Source of the DNA: an uncultured Pontibacter sp.
Lineage (GTDB): Bacteria > Bacteroidota > Bacteroidia > Cytophagales > Hymenobacteraceae
Direction: 5' to 3'
Assembly (NCBI GenBank): GCA_947499125.1
Contig: CANMMP010000001.1
Coordinates: 310,001-374,000 of the forward strand
DNA: 64,000 bases
The notes under the pieces are model-generated. The model saw only the letters and a program-made list of their open reading frames with translations, was not told the origin of the DNA and searched no databases. The stretch's first letter is position 1, and every line of letters begins with the position of its first letter. Of the stretch, positions 36,363 through 46,049 are shown in pieces. The position numbers were made by a program, and so were the translations under genes.

Positions 36363-37250
36363 TTGAACACGACCAGCACTAACTTCCGGCTTTCGCACAA
36401 AATTCAGGACGAAGCTTTTGCGCTTTCGGCTGCCGGCCATTGCCATTTATACCTGTCGCTTGCCCAAAAAAGCATCCGGCTGGCAGTAGTTGATGCCGAA
36501 CGCAATAAGTTTGTAGTGCTCGAAGATTATGAGCTGATCACTGTATTTACTCCCATTCAGGCGGCTGAGCAACTGCTTCTGATTGCCCAGTCAAACCCAT
36601 TATTACAGGAGCAGAACTGGAAAACAGTTCGTGTAGCTATCAGTAACCTGCATTTTACACTGGTCCCGGAGACATTATTCGACCCAACACATAAAACCGA
36701 TTACCTGCGCCTGCACAGCGACCTCAACCCGCAATTAGATGACGTGCTGGCTTACAAGCATACTTCGCTGGAAGCAGTCAATATTTTTGCGCTGCCAAAA
36801 GTGCTTCACAAAGCCATCGGGCAAACTTTCCCCGGCAGGCCGGTGCAATATGTTCACCAGACCAGTTCGCTCATAAAAAGTGTGCTGCACATACCCGGAC
36901 GAAGTGCCGAGCGAAAGATGTATATTTTTGTAGAACGGAGCTATGTAACAATACTTGTTACTGATAACCACGGACTTCAGTTCTGCAATATTTTCCAGTA
37001 CCATAGCCCCGAAGACTTTATCTACTACATTATTTTTGTAATGCAGGAGCAGAAAATGAACCCGGAGCAGGAAACTATAACGGTGTGGGGCGACATTTCG
37101 CATGATGCTACCCTGTTCACAATTTTGCAAAAATATATCCGCAACGTAAAGTTTGGCAAAAAGCCACAGGACATCGGCTACTCCTACAAATTCGACGACC
37201 TGTTCGAGCATCGTTACTTTGAGCTTTATAGTTTACACCTTTGCGAATGA
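36363..37250 (+). CDS. DUF3822 family protein next to coaD
   Basis: This is a 295-residue cytoplasmic protein with a predicted actin/ASKHA-like alternation of strands (YLSLAQKSIRLAVVDAE; MYIFVERSYVTILVTDN; ITVWGDIS). It corresponds to DUF3822, which in Bacteroidota is regularly adjacent to coaD. The frame has no ATG and TTG at 36363 is the first usable start, so the exact N-terminus is uncertain. Function unknown. Confidence 0.8.
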   Translation: MNTTSTNFRLSHKIQDEAFALSAAGHCHLYLSLAQKSIRLAVVDAERNKFVVLEDYELITVFTPIQAAEQLLLIAQSNPLLQEQNWKTVRVAISNLHFTLVPETLFDPTHKTDYLRLHSDLNPQLDDVLAYKHTSLEAVNIFALPKVLHKAIGQTFPGRPVQYVHQTSSLIKSVLHIPGRSAERKMYIFVERSYVTILVTDNHGLQFCNIFQYHSPEDFIYYIIFVMQEQKMNPEQETITVWGDISHDATLFTILQKYIRNVKFGKKPQDIGYSYKFDDLFEHRYFELYSLHLCE

Positions 37251-37359
37251 GTATTAATTTATCTTTTTAATTTGTCGCAAGGAGAAATCTGAATCAACTA
37301 TAGTTTTAAACTATAAATCTTACCCGCAGTAAAAGCATAAAATCAAAAACCCTACTTTA

Positions 37360-37842
37360 ATGACAAAGCGCATTGCCCTTTTCCCCGGTTCTTTTGACCC
37401 ATTTACAAACGGACACCTGGATGTGGTGATGCGTGGCACCCGGCTTTTTGATGAGATAATTATTGCTATAGGTAACAACAGCAGCAAGCAGCGCTATATA
37501 CCTGTAGATCAGATGGTTGAGATAATTGAAGGTGTATTTGAGAATACTCCGAATGTATCGGTTGCATCTTATAAAGGACTGACAGCAGAATATGCGCGGG
37601 AGGTTGGTGCTAAATTTTTACTGCGCGGCTTGCGCAACACGACCGACTTCGAATACGAAAACACCATTGCCCAGGCTAACCGCCACGTTAACACCGACCT
37701 GGAAACCGTTTTCCTGATCACGTCACCGCCGTTGGCAGCCATCAGTTCATCCATTATCCGCGAAATTCACCGTTTTGGCGGCGATGTGGCAGATTTTATA
37801 CCTTTCCCGACTTCAGCGATTGCAGATAATGGCGAACTATAA
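37360..37842 (+). CDS. coaD: Phosphopantetheine adenylyltransferase CoaD
   Basis: This is a 160-residue enzyme of coenzyme A synthesis that adenylates 4'-phosphopantetheine. The nucleotidyltransferase motif is FPGSFDPFTNGH (His19), followed by FLLRGLRNTTDFEYE, and ISSSIIREI closes the active site. The last 47 bases overlap the 3' end of the NUDIX gene on the other strand. Confidence 0.96.
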   Translation: MTKRIALFPGSFDPFTNGHLDVVMRGTRLFDEIIIAIGNNSSKQRYIPVDQMVEIIEGVFENTPNVSVASYKGLTAEYAREVGAKFLLRGLRNTTDFEYENTIAQANRHVNTDLETVFLITSPPLAAISSSIIREIHRFGGDVADFIPFPTSAIADNGEL

Positions 37843-38476
37843 AGGCTATAGAAGTATAAGCCTTTGGTAAAACCTCCATTGCCTGCTCCGGGGTCATCCA
37901 GCGAACTTCCTCAATAAATTCTTCAGCTTGCGGTTTCATCAGGCTATCGTCGGTGCAGTTCATTACGTACCACGATGTCTTCTTGAGTATCTTTTTGCCT
38001 TTAAAAGCATACGAGTGCCAGGTTTTAGGAAGTTTTTCAACCAACTCAACCGATATATTGCACTCCTCTTCCACTTCGCGCAAGGCACCTTCTTTTGCAC
38101 CTTCTTTCTTATTCAGTTTCCCTTTAGGCAGGTCCCAAACCCCGAGTCGGTAGATCATCAGTATCATACCGTCTTTTAGAACCAGTCCCCCGGCGGCTTT
38201 CACTATCTTGAACTGGTCTTTCAGGTGCTCGATGAGGCGCTTCTTTTTATGGGTAATTAATGTCAGCGATTTCAGCTTTTTAAGCTTTTTCACTTCCATC
38301 AGGCGTACGAGCCGGTCTATCAGCATCAGGTCCGCATCTTTTATCAGCACATCCCCCACCAGGTCTTTCGAAGTGAAGTGATCTTCGGCGTCCAAAACAA
38401 GGTCGTAGTGATGCCTGTAAACCTTTTCATTCGATCTTTTGAGGATAAGCGGTATATCGTTTATAAAAACGTTCAT
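37796..38476 (-). CDS. NUDIX hydrolase with N-terminal extension
   Basis: This is a 226-residue protein counted from MNVFINDIPLIL; an ATG 54 bases upstream is less likely. Residues 1-90 form an extension seen in Bacteroidota NUDIX proteins. The Nudix box is GKLNKKEGAKEGALREVEEEC, preceded by VWDLPKG as in diadenosine-polyphosphate type hydrolases. Its 3' end overlaps coaD by 47 bases in antisense. Confidence 0.88.
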   Translation of the reverse strand: MNVFINDIPLILKRSNEKVYRHHYDLVLDAEDHFTSKDLVGDVLIKDADLMLIDRLVRLMEVKKLKKLKSLTLITHKKKRLIEHLKDQFKIVKAAGGLVLKDGMILMIYRLGVWDLPKGKLNKKEGAKEGALREVEEECNISVELVEKLPKTWHSYAFKGKKILKKTSWYVMNCTDDSLMKPQAEEFIEEVRWMTPEQAMEVLPKAYTSIAFIVRHYLQSLKSGKV

Positions 38477-38583
38477 GCGGTAGAAGCTAATATGAAGGGT
38501 GAAATTTACACAAATGAATAAATAAATCAATTTAAAGAAAATACAGGGCCGTAAAAAGGCAAATAATTCTGTAATTTCGGCTC

Positions 38584-39222
38584 ATGGATACTACGACGAC
38601 AGCACACCAGGTAGCTTCGTTTCTGCTGGAAACCGAAGCCGTTAAGTTAAGCCCCGAACAACCATTTAAATGGAGTTCTGGCTGGAACTCGCCCATTTAC
38701 TGCGACAACCGTGTTACCCTTTCGTTTCCGCATATACGCAGCTTTATAAAACAACAGTTAGCGGAACTGATAAAAAATAATTTCCCGGATGCCGAGGCAA
38801 TTGCCGGTGTGGCCACTGCAGGTATAGCCCAGGGCGCCCTGGTAGCCGACCTTCTGGAGATGCCTTTTTTATATGTGCGACCGGAGCCAAAGAAACACGG
38901 CATGGGCAACCAGATAGAAGGAAAACTATTGGAAGGACAGAAAGTAGTGCTCGTAGAAGATCTCATTTCGACAGGTGGCAGCTCTCTGAAAGCAGCTGCA
39001 GCAGTTCGTGCCGCCGGTGCCGAAGTTGTAGGCATGGCCGCGATATTTACCTATGGATTTGCCCTCGCCGATGAAAACTTTTTAAATGCAGGTATAAACC
39101 TGCAATGCCTGAGCAACTATAGCGCCCTGACCGAGGCTGCTGTAGCAAATGGATATATCCAGCAATCTGCGATGGATGCATTGGCTGAATGGCGTAAGTC
39201 TCCGGAAACCTGGGGAGTTTGA
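38584..39222 (+). CDS. pyrE: Orotate phosphoribosyltransferase PyrE
   Basis: This is a 212-residue type I phosphoribosyltransferase of pyrimidine synthesis. The PRPP motif is VVLVEDLISTGGS, and FKWSSGWNSPIYCDNR, RPEPKKHG and the catalytic loop Lys are visible. TAATTTCG upstream is a one-mismatch -7 box. A terminator follows. Confidence 0.95.
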   Translation: MDTTTTAHQVASFLLETEAVKLSPEQPFKWSSGWNSPIYCDNRVTLSFPHIRSFIKQQLAELIKNNFPDAEAIAGVATAGIAQGALVADLLEMPFLYVRPEPKKHGMGNQIEGKLLEGQKVVLVEDLISTGGSSLKAAAAVRAAGAEVVGMAAIFTYGFALADENFLNAGINLQCLSNYSALTEAAVANGYIQQSAMDALAEWRKSPETWGV

Positions 39223-39250
39223 GTAAATGACTAATTTTTAATGAATAATG

Positions 39251-39286
39251 AAGGAGACGGGGTTTATACTTTGTCTCCTTTTTTGT
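39251..39286. terminator. Terminator between pyrE and the convergent GT61 gene
   Basis: AAGGAGAC (39251-39258) pairs with GTCTCCTT (39273-39280), followed by a T-run on the plus strand. Confidence 0.8.
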
Positions 39287-40378
39287 TTATAGTTGCTGCA
39301 GCCAATTCTCAACTTCCTGCGCATCTATAGTATAGTTTTCAGAAGCATCGCCTGCTGAACCAACTATAGCACTATAATTGAACCCTAAGCCTTTGCTAAG
39401 CAGTAAATAATGGGTTTTAATGAGATTAGCCGGATGAAATTCCAGCACCTTGCAATTCTCAGCGAACAATAAATTAGTTAAACCGGCTCCGTGAGGTGCA
39501 ATTAAGGCTTCGGTGTTGTAGAAAAGCTGTACCTGTTGCTGGTAAGTCAGTTCTTCTGCCCTGATCACCTCAAAGCCATAGTTAGCAAGCAAAGGCAGCA
39601 ATTGTTCTTCATTAATTATACGGCGGGTCTTCGTATTAGCCCTACTGATGTAAATCCTCTTTTTCTGGCTGTTTTTCTCGACATTATAGCCTTTCCAGAT
39701 ATTCTCGCGAAGCCAGCTACTGATGTTTTGAGTCAGGTAACCACTTTGCGAATTACTTACAAACGATGGAAGTATAAACTGCTCTGTCTCCCACTTCTCA
39801 TGTTTACCAATATACACCACTTTTGCCAGCGGATATGCAGCAAGTATAAACCGTAGCGTTTCGTGCTGGTAAGCAGGCAGATCCTGGCGCATAATGATAT
39901 TGATGGGCTGATCTGTAGTTTGCAGCACATAGTATAACCGCGGCAGGCAATCGAAAAACCAGTGGTAATTATTATTCTCAGCCCAGGGAAAATGAAGTAC
40001 CGAAGTATAAATGCCATTTTTATAGTTTGGTAACAGCAGTGCCGGGGCTTTAAAAGCAGGAGACTTTGCCAAGCGGCTTACATCAAAAACAGACTCCACT
40101 ACAACTTTGCCATCCTGAACTACAGCACCGGAATTGCCCAATATGGTAGCATTGCGCAAACTAACTAAATACTGCTCTTTTTGCCTGTAGCCCAAACTAT
40201 AATCTATACTATAGTTAAAGCTGGCTGCCGATCTTTCCAGGAAACTCTTCTCCTCTTCGTTAAAAAACAAAACCTGCGAAGGGGCCATTACCTGTTTGGA
40301 TGCATGATGCAGCACCGAAGTATAACGGAAATAATATCCGGCAGAATGGAGCAGTTTAAACAGCAGCTTTTTTATCAT
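39287..40378 (-). CDS. Glycosyltransferase family 61 (DUF563) protein
   Basis: This is a 363-residue protein. The GT61 core includes WAENNNYHWFFDCLPRLYYVL, a RIYISRANTKTRRIINEEQL segment and the conserved IAPHGAGLTNLLFAENCKVLEFHP. No signal peptide. It lies divergently next to the pseudaminic acid operon and likely belongs to the same surface-polysaccharide locus. The sugar transferred is unknown. Confidence 0.85.
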   Translation of the reverse strand: MIKKLLFKLLHSAGYYFRYTSVLHHASKQVMAPSQVLFFNEEEKSFLERSAASFNYSIDYSLGYRQKEQYLVSLRNATILGNSGAVVQDGKVVVESVFDVSRLAKSPAFKAPALLLPNYKNGIYTSVLHFPWAENNNYHWFFDCLPRLYYVLQTTDQPINIIMRQDLPAYQHETLRFILAAYPLAKVVYIGKHEKWETEQFILPSFVSNSQSGYLTQNISSWLRENIWKGYNVEKNSQKKRIYISRANTKTRRIINEEQLLPLLANYGFEVIRAEELTYQQQVQLFYNTEALIAPHGAGLTNLLFAENCKVLEFHPANLIKTHYLLLSKGLGFNYSAIVGSAGDASENYTIDAQEVENWLQQL

Positions 40379-40565
40379 ATTGGCTAAAGAATACCCCGAA
40401 AGTACGAATTATAGTTTATAGTTCGGAACCAGCCTGAACCAGTAAATTAAGTACAACTCACAATTAAACCACCCAACAATTAAATCATTCAGAGATTAAA
40501 TATATAAATTGCACCTTATGTCGGGTGACCGGAAGGTTCCCGCTGTATTAAGCAAAAAGCAACAC

Positions 40566-41585
40566 ATGGCATTAGACCTGAACAATAAATCAATACTGAT
40601 TACGGGCGGCACGGGCTCGTTTGGAAAGAAATTCGTGGAGATGGTATACGCCCGTTTCCCGGATGTGAAAAGACTGGTAATTTACTCCCGCGACGAGCTG
40701 AAGCAATTCGAAATGTCGCAGACATTTCCGCACAGCAAGTATAAATCTATCCGTTATTTTATTGGTGATGTGCGTGATGGAGACCGCTTTAAGCGTGCCT
40801 GTGAAGGTATCGATATCATCATTCATGCAGCTGCCATGAAGCAGGTGCCTGCTGCCGAGTATAACCCGATGGAATGTATCAAAACCAACGTATTGGGCGC
40901 TGAAAACATTATTAATGCAGCCCTTGATTGCGGTGTAAAAGATGTGGTTGCTCTCTCTACAGACAAAGCCGCAGCTCCTATAAATCTGTATGGTGCCACC
41001 AAACTATGCTCTGATAAGCTTTTTGTAGCGGCCAACAACATGAAGGGTAAGCGCGACATTAAATTCTCTGTGGTTCGTTACGGCAACGTAATTGGCTCCC
41101 GTGGTTCTGTGGTTCCGTTTTTCCTGAAGAAGCGTGAGGAAGGCGTACTGCCGATCACGCACCAGGACATGACCCGCTTTAATATTTCGCTGGAAGAAGG
41201 TGTAGAAATGGTTTTCCATGCGCTGGGAACGCATTGGGGCGGCGAGATCTTCGTGCCGAAAATTCCTTCTTATGTAATAACCGAACTGGCAAAAGCTATT
41301 GGTCCGGATTGTAAACAGGAGATTGTGGGCATCAGACCAGGTGAGAAACTGCATGAAGAAATGATAACCGAAACTGACTCGCTGAACACGGTTGAGTTGG
41401 ATAAATATTACGTGATACTACCATCTACCCCAACCTGGACAACAGAGGATTTTCTGAAGGCATTTAACGGTAAAATGGTAGAAATTGGCTTCAAATATAA
41501 CTCCGGCACCAACGACGAATGGCTGTCAGCAGAGCAGCTACGAGACCAGATCCGCCAGCACGTTGACCCAAGCTTTAGTGTGTAA
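40566..41585 (+). CDS. pseB: UDP-N-acetylglucosamine 4,6-dehydratase (inverting) PseB
   Basis: This is a 339-residue protein counted from MALDLNNKSIL; an ATG at 40509 would add an implausible basic leader. It is a short-chain dehydrogenase with ITGGTGSFGKKF, FIGDVRDGDR, the AAMKQVPAAEYNPMECIKTN segment and YGATK. It performs the first step of CMP-pseudaminic acid synthesis from UDP-GlcNAc. It heads the pse gene set. Confidence 0.93.
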   Translation: MALDLNNKSILITGGTGSFGKKFVEMVYARFPDVKRLVIYSRDELKQFEMSQTFPHSKYKSIRYFIGDVRDGDRFKRACEGIDIIIHAAAMKQVPAAEYNPMECIKTNVLGAENIINAALDCGVKDVVALSTDKAAAPINLYGATKLCSDKLFVAANNMKGKRDIKFSVVRYGNVIGSRGSVVPFFLKKREEGVLPITHQDMTRFNISLEEGVEMVFHALGTHWGGEIFVPKIPSYVITELAKAIGPDCKQEIVGIRPGEKLHEEMITETDSLNTVELDKYYVILPSTPTWTTEDFLKAFNGKMVEIGFKYNSGTNDEWLSAEQLRDQIRQHVDPSFSV

Positions 41586-41657
41586 TGATGAATGCCTACT
41601 TCTCATTTCATTATAACTGTATTACTCATTGATCATTCTTAATTATACTTTAAAACC

Positions 41658-42833
41658 ATGAACCCAATTCCGTACGGCAGGCAGCACATCACCCAGGATG
41701 ATATTGATGCGGTAGTAGCTACGTTGCAATCGGATTTCCTGACGCAGGGCCCGAAGGTAGCGGAGTTTGAACAGGCTTTTGCTAACTATGTGGGTTCTAA
41801 GTATGCGGTAGCTGTGAGCAACGGTACGGCAGCATTGCATTTGTGCGCCATGGCTTTGGGTGTAAATGAGGAATCGCGGGTAATTACCACGCCAATAACC
41901 TTTGTGGCTTCGGCCAATTGCGTGCGTTATTGTGGCGGAACTATAGAATTTGCTGACATTGACCCGGCTACTGCTCTGCTGGATATAAACAAGGTACGCG
42001 CGCTTTTAGAGAGCAAACCAAAAGGCTATTACACCGGCATCATTCCAGTTGATTTTGCAGGCAACACGGTGAACCTGGAAGAGTTCAAGAAGCTCGCGGA
42101 TGAATATTGTTTATGGATAATTGAAGATGCCTGCCATGCGCCGGGCGGTTATTTTACAGATAGTAAAGGCGAAAAGCAGCTTTGCGGAAACGGTAACTAT
42201 GCTGATCTGGCTATTTTCTCTTTCCACCCGGTAAAACACATTGCTACCGGCGAAGGCGGCATGATAACCACAAACGACGAAGCGCTTTACCAGAAACTAT
42301 TGCTTTACCGCACCCACGGCATTACCCGCGACCCTCAACTGCTGGAAGAAAACCACGGTGGCTGGTACATGGAAATGCAGGAACTGGGCTATAATTATAG
42401 AATTCCGGATATGCTGTGTGCTTTGGGTTTATCTCAGCTACAGCGCGCTGATGCCGGTCTGGCCAGACGAAGGGGAATTGCTAAAGTTTACGATGCCGCT
42501 TTTTCTGATGTAGATGGTATAGAAGTATTGCAGACTGCACCAGAAGCTTTGCAGGAGGATGGCGAAACTGGCCATGCCTATCATTTATATGTGATAAAAG
42601 TAGCCGACCGTAAAGGTTTATATGATTTCCTGCGTACGCACAACATTTTTGCACAGGTACACTACATTCCGGCCCACACCATGCCTTATTACCGAGGCTT
42701 AGGTTTTAAAAAAGGAGATTACCCCGAAGCAGAAGAATACTATAGCCAGTGTCTGAGTTTGCCAATGTACCCGAGCCTCACAGCTGAGGAGCAGGAATTT
42801 GTGATTGATAAGGTAAAGGAGTTTGTAGTTTGA
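41658..42833 (+). CDS. pseC: UDP-4-amino-4,6-dideoxy-N-acetyl-beta-L-altrosamine transaminase PseC
   Basis: This is a 391-residue DegT/DnrJ-type aminotransferase. The PLP lysine is in FSFHPVKHIATGEGGM, and SNGTAALHL and IIEDACHAPGG are also typical. It aminates the PseB product. Its stop overlaps the TTG start of pseF. Confidence 0.93.
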   Translation: MNPIPYGRQHITQDDIDAVVATLQSDFLTQGPKVAEFEQAFANYVGSKYAVAVSNGTAALHLCAMALGVNEESRVITTPITFVASANCVRYCGGTIEFADIDPATALLDINKVRALLESKPKGYYTGIIPVDFAGNTVNLEEFKKLADEYCLWIIEDACHAPGGYFTDSKGEKQLCGNGNYADLAIFSFHPVKHIATGEGGMITTNDEALYQKLLLYRTHGITRDPQLLEENHGGWYMEMQELGYNYRIPDMLCALGLSQLQRADAGLARRRGIAKVYDAAFSDVDGIEVLQTAPEALQEDGETGHAYHLYVIKVADRKGLYDFLRTHNIFAQVHYIPAHTMPYYRGLGFKKGDYPEAEEYYSQCLSLPMYPSLTAEEQEFVIDKVKEFVV

Positions 42834-43522
42834 AAAATATTGCCATCATACCGGCCAGAGGTGGCAGCAAACGCATCCCACGTAAAAACTTAAAGTCTTT
42901 TCTGGACAAGCCAATCATTGCTTACTCCATTGAAGCTGCTTTAAAAAGCGGGCTCTTTACTGAAGTGATGGTCTCTACGGATGATGCGGAGATTGCTGAA
43001 GTTGCCCGAAAGTATGGGGCACAGGTACCTTTTCTGCGTAGCCCCGAAACTTCCGACGACTTTGCCACTACAGCTGCAGTACTGTTGGAAGTGCTTGAGA
43101 ACTATAAAGTGCAGGGTAAGGATATTACGTATGCTTGCTGCATTTATCCTACTGCGCCTCTTCTTCAATCTGAAACACTAGCCCAGGGTTACGAATTAAT
43201 CCAGCATCAGAATTTCGACACTGTTTTTCCGGTACTAAAGTATAGCTATCCCATTTGGCGCAGCCTTAAAATAGAGGAAAGTAAAGCATTACTGAACTGG
43301 CCTGAAAACCTGACAAAGCGTTCGCAGGACTTACCGGATGCATATCATGATGCAGGACAGTTCTACTGGTTTAATACCCATGCTTTCTTAACCAAACAGG
43401 CACTTTTTACGGATAACTCAGGAGTAATAACGCTGGACGAGTTGGAGGCGCAGGATATTGATACGCTGACCGATTGGAAACTGGCAGAATTAAAGTATAA
43501 ACTGTTACATAACCTTGACTAG
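42830..43522 (+). CDS. pseF: Pseudaminic acid cytidylyltransferase PseF
   Basis: This is a 230-residue CMP-sugar synthetase. The N-terminal CTP-binding signature is IIPARGGSKRIPRKN, and LRSPETSDDFATT and the C-terminal DIDTLTDWKLAELKY follow. The start is TTG at 42830 inside TTGA, giving a four-base overlap with the pseC stop. It activates pseudaminic acid with CTP. Confidence 0.92.
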   Translation: MKNIAIIPARGGSKRIPRKNLKSFLDKPIIAYSIEAALKSGLFTEVMVSTDDAEIAEVARKYGAQVPFLRSPETSDDFATTAAVLLEVLENYKVQGKDITYACCIYPTAPLLQSETLAQGYELIQHQNFDTVFPVLKYSYPIWRSLKIEESKALLNWPENLTKRSQDLPDAYHDAGQFYWFNTHAFLTKQALFTDNSGVITLDELEAQDIDTLTDWKLAELKYKLLHNLD

Positions 43523-44990
43523 CAACCGTCGCATCATATTCCGGGCAGATGGCAACAGCCGTATTGGTTTGGGCCATGTGGTTCGTTCGCTGGCACTGGC
43601 TGCTATGCTGCGCGATGATTTTGAATGCGTGTTTGCGATACAAGAACCTGACGAAACGTTAAAAGAACAAATACTCCAGACCTGCCACGGCATCATCACT
43701 TTACCGATATGCAAACCCGATGAGGTCCGCTTCACCTATGAGTTAGCAGCTTATATTTCGGAAGAAGAGATCGTGGTGCTGGATGGCTATAATTTTGGCA
43801 CTGAATACCAGCAAACTATAAAATCGCGCGATGCGGTGTTGTTTTGCATTGATGATATCCACTCCTACCCTTTTGTAGCGGATGTTATCATAAACCAGGC
43901 AGGCGGCTTACAAGCATCCAACTATAAAACAGCGCCTTATACCAAACTGCTGCTCGGGCCAGAATATGCTTTGCTTCGCGAACCTTTCTTGAAAGCATCA
44001 AAAATTAAGAGAGGACTACCTAAAGGCAAGCTAAACATTCTGCTAAACATGGGCGGCGCCGACCCTGATAACTATACCTTACAGATAGCCAAAGAACTGG
44101 CTGAAACGCAAAGTACAGCAACTATACAGGTTATAGTTGGCAGCGCTTATAAACATTTACCGGAACTACAAGATTGGCTGTATCAGCTCAAAAACTATAA
44201 ACTGCACCAGAACCTGAGTGCAGAGGATATGCAGAAACTGATGAAACGCTGTGCCGTAGCCATTACCTCAGCCAGCGGCGTTGCTTACGAATATGCTGCC
44301 GTTGGTGGAGTGCTCTACATAAAGCAGACTGCCGATAACCAGTCAGGGCTTTTTAAATTTCTGACTGAAACTAGAATAGCTCAAAGTTATAGTACTGAAA
44401 CTATAAGCCAGGACTTAATAGATAAGTTTGATTCTCAGGTTGCAATACAACGTCAATATTTTGACGGGAAAAGCGACGAGCGATTAAGAAACATATTTAG
44501 CCAACTCAGCTTAATAACTAATCTCAAATTACGCCACGCAACTATAGCTGACCTACAACTTGTTTTCGACTGGAACAACGACCCTGAAGTTCGCAAGCGT
44601 TCTTTTAATCCGGAGCCGATCTTACTCGAAAACCATACCCGCTGGTACAAAGCGAAACTGGAAGATGCCAACGCTAAATTTTATATTGCAGAAGTAAACG
44701 GCAAACCAGCTGCCCAGATTCGGTTTGATGTGAACGCTGACACGGCAACTATTAGCTATCTAATCAGCGACGGTTTCAGGGGCAAAGGCCTTGGTCATAA
44801 CGTTTTACATAAAGGCATCAGCAAACTCAAGCGCGAAAATCAAACTATAAAGACTATAGTTGGGCTTGTGCAAGAGAATAATATGGCATCAGTAAGAGCA
44901 TTTGAAAAAGCTGGTTTTGCTTATGGTACAACAGATCCGCAGCACCCTAATGCACACCGTTTTGTGCTGGAGTTGCCTCAAAAAATATAG
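43515..44990 (+). CDS. pseG: PseG-PseH fusion: UDP-sugar hydrolase plus N-acetyltransferase
   Basis: This is a 491-residue protein. Residues 1 to about 330 are PseG, a GT-B-fold hydrolase (FRADGNSRIGLGHVVRSLALA, LNMGGADPDN, SASGVAYEYAAVG) that removes UDP. Residues about 335-490 are a GNAT acetyltransferase of the PseH type (LRHATIADLQLVFDWNNDPEVRKRSF ... YLISDGFRGKGLG). PseH acetylates the 4-amino group just before PseG acts, so the fusion joins consecutive steps. The TTG start at 43515 overlaps the pseF stop by eight bases. Confidence 0.92.
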   Translation: MTSNRRIIFRADGNSRIGLGHVVRSLALAAMLRDDFECVFAIQEPDETLKEQILQTCHGIITLPICKPDEVRFTYELAAYISEEEIVVLDGYNFGTEYQQTIKSRDAVLFCIDDIHSYPFVADVIINQAGGLQASNYKTAPYTKLLLGPEYALLREPFLKASKIKRGLPKGKLNILLNMGGADPDNYTLQIAKELAETQSTATIQVIVGSAYKHLPELQDWLYQLKNYKLHQNLSAEDMQKLMKRCAVAITSASGVAYEYAAVGGVLYIKQTADNQSGLFKFLTETRIAQSYSTETISQDLIDKFDSQVAIQRQYFDGKSDERLRNIFSQLSLITNLKLRHATIADLQLVFDWNNDPEVRKRSFNPEPILLENHTRWYKAKLEDANAKFYIAEVNGKPAAQIRFDVNADTATISYLISDGFRGKGLGHNVLHKGISKLKRENQTIKTIVGLVQENNMASVRAFEKAGFAYGTTDPQHPNAHRFVLELPQKI

Positions 44991-45002
44991 TTTAATAAGA
45001 TC

Positions 45003-46046
45003 ATGATCAACGATATAACTATAGCCGGCCGCATGGTTGGGCCAAACCATAAGCCTTTTATCATCGCCGAAATGTCGGGCAACCATAACCAGTCGCTGGA
45101 AAGGGCGCTGGATATAGTTGATGCCGCCGCCGACGCCGGTGCCGATGCCATAAAGCTGCAAACCTACACTGCCGACACCATGACGCTGCCCGGTGCTTTT
45201 ACCATTGAAGACGAAAATTCGCTGTGGAAAGGCCGCGAACTATACGATTTGTACAAAGAAGCTTATACGCCATGGGAATGGCATAAGCCCATATTCGAAA
45301 GAGCCAGAGAGCGTGGTATGATAGCTTTTTCATCTCCGTTTGATGAAACTGCCGTTAATTTTTTGGAAGAGTTGGGCGCACCGGTTCATAAGATCGCTTC
45401 GTTCGAAAATACCGACCACCCATTGTTGCGCAAAGTAGCTGCTACCGGAAAGCCCGTAATTATGAGCACAGGCGCTGCCACCGTGCAGGAAGTAGCCGAA
45501 GCCGTGCAGGTGTTACGTGATGCCGGTTGTAAGGAGTTAATACTTCTTAAATGTACCAGCACTTATCCATCTACCCCAGAAAACACAAACCTGCTGACCA
45601 TACCGCACATGCGCGAACTATACGGCTTACAAGTCGGCCTGTCAGACCATACGATGGGTGTAGGTGCTGCCGTGGCTGCTGTTGCGTTAGGGGCAACAGT
45701 TATAGAGAAACACTTTACGTTGCGACGTGCTGATGGTGGCGTAGATTCGGCTTTCTCGCTGGAGCCGGAAGAACTGAGAATGCTGGTATTAGAATCAGAA
45801 AGGGCATGGCTGGCAATGGGGCATGTGCAGTATGGTGTGCAAAAAGCCGAAGAAAAAAGTCGCTTGTTCAAGCGCTCCGTTTATGCAGCACAGGACATTA
45901 AAGCAGGCGAAACGCTGACCAAAGAAAACATTCGTGTTATTCGTCCGGGTTTAGGCCTTGCTCCGAAGCACTACGACGAGCTCTTAGGCAAGTCTGCTGC
46001 CACCGATATCAAAGCCGGAACGCCATTTACCTGGGACATGGTATAG
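45003..46046 (+). CDS. pseI: Pseudaminic acid synthase PseI
   Basis: This is a 347-residue NeuB-family enzyme. The TIM barrel begins FIIAEMSGNHNQSLERALDIVDAAADAGADAIKLQTY, and LLKCTSTYPS and GLSDHTMG follow. A C-terminal SAF/antifreeze-like domain starts near residue 285 (RSVYAAQDIKAGETLTKENI). It condenses the 6-deoxy sugar with phosphoenolpyruvate. Three bases separate it from the next gene. Confidence 0.93.
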   Translation: MINDITIAGRMVGPNHKPFIIAEMSGNHNQSLERALDIVDAAADAGADAIKLQTYTADTMTLPGAFTIEDENSLWKGRELYDLYKEAYTPWEWHKPIFERARERGMIAFSSPFDETAVNFLEELGAPVHKIASFENTDHPLLRKVAATGKPVIMSTGAATVQEVAEAVQVLRDAGCKELILLKCTSTYPSTPENTNLLTIPHMRELYGLQVGLSDHTMGVGAAVAAVALGATVIEKHFTLRRADGGVDSAFSLEPEELRMLVLESERAWLAMGHVQYGVQKAEEKSRLFKRSVYAAQDIKAGETLTKENIRVIRPGLGLAPKHYDELLGKSAATDIKAGTPFTWDMV

Positions 46047-46049
46047 CCC

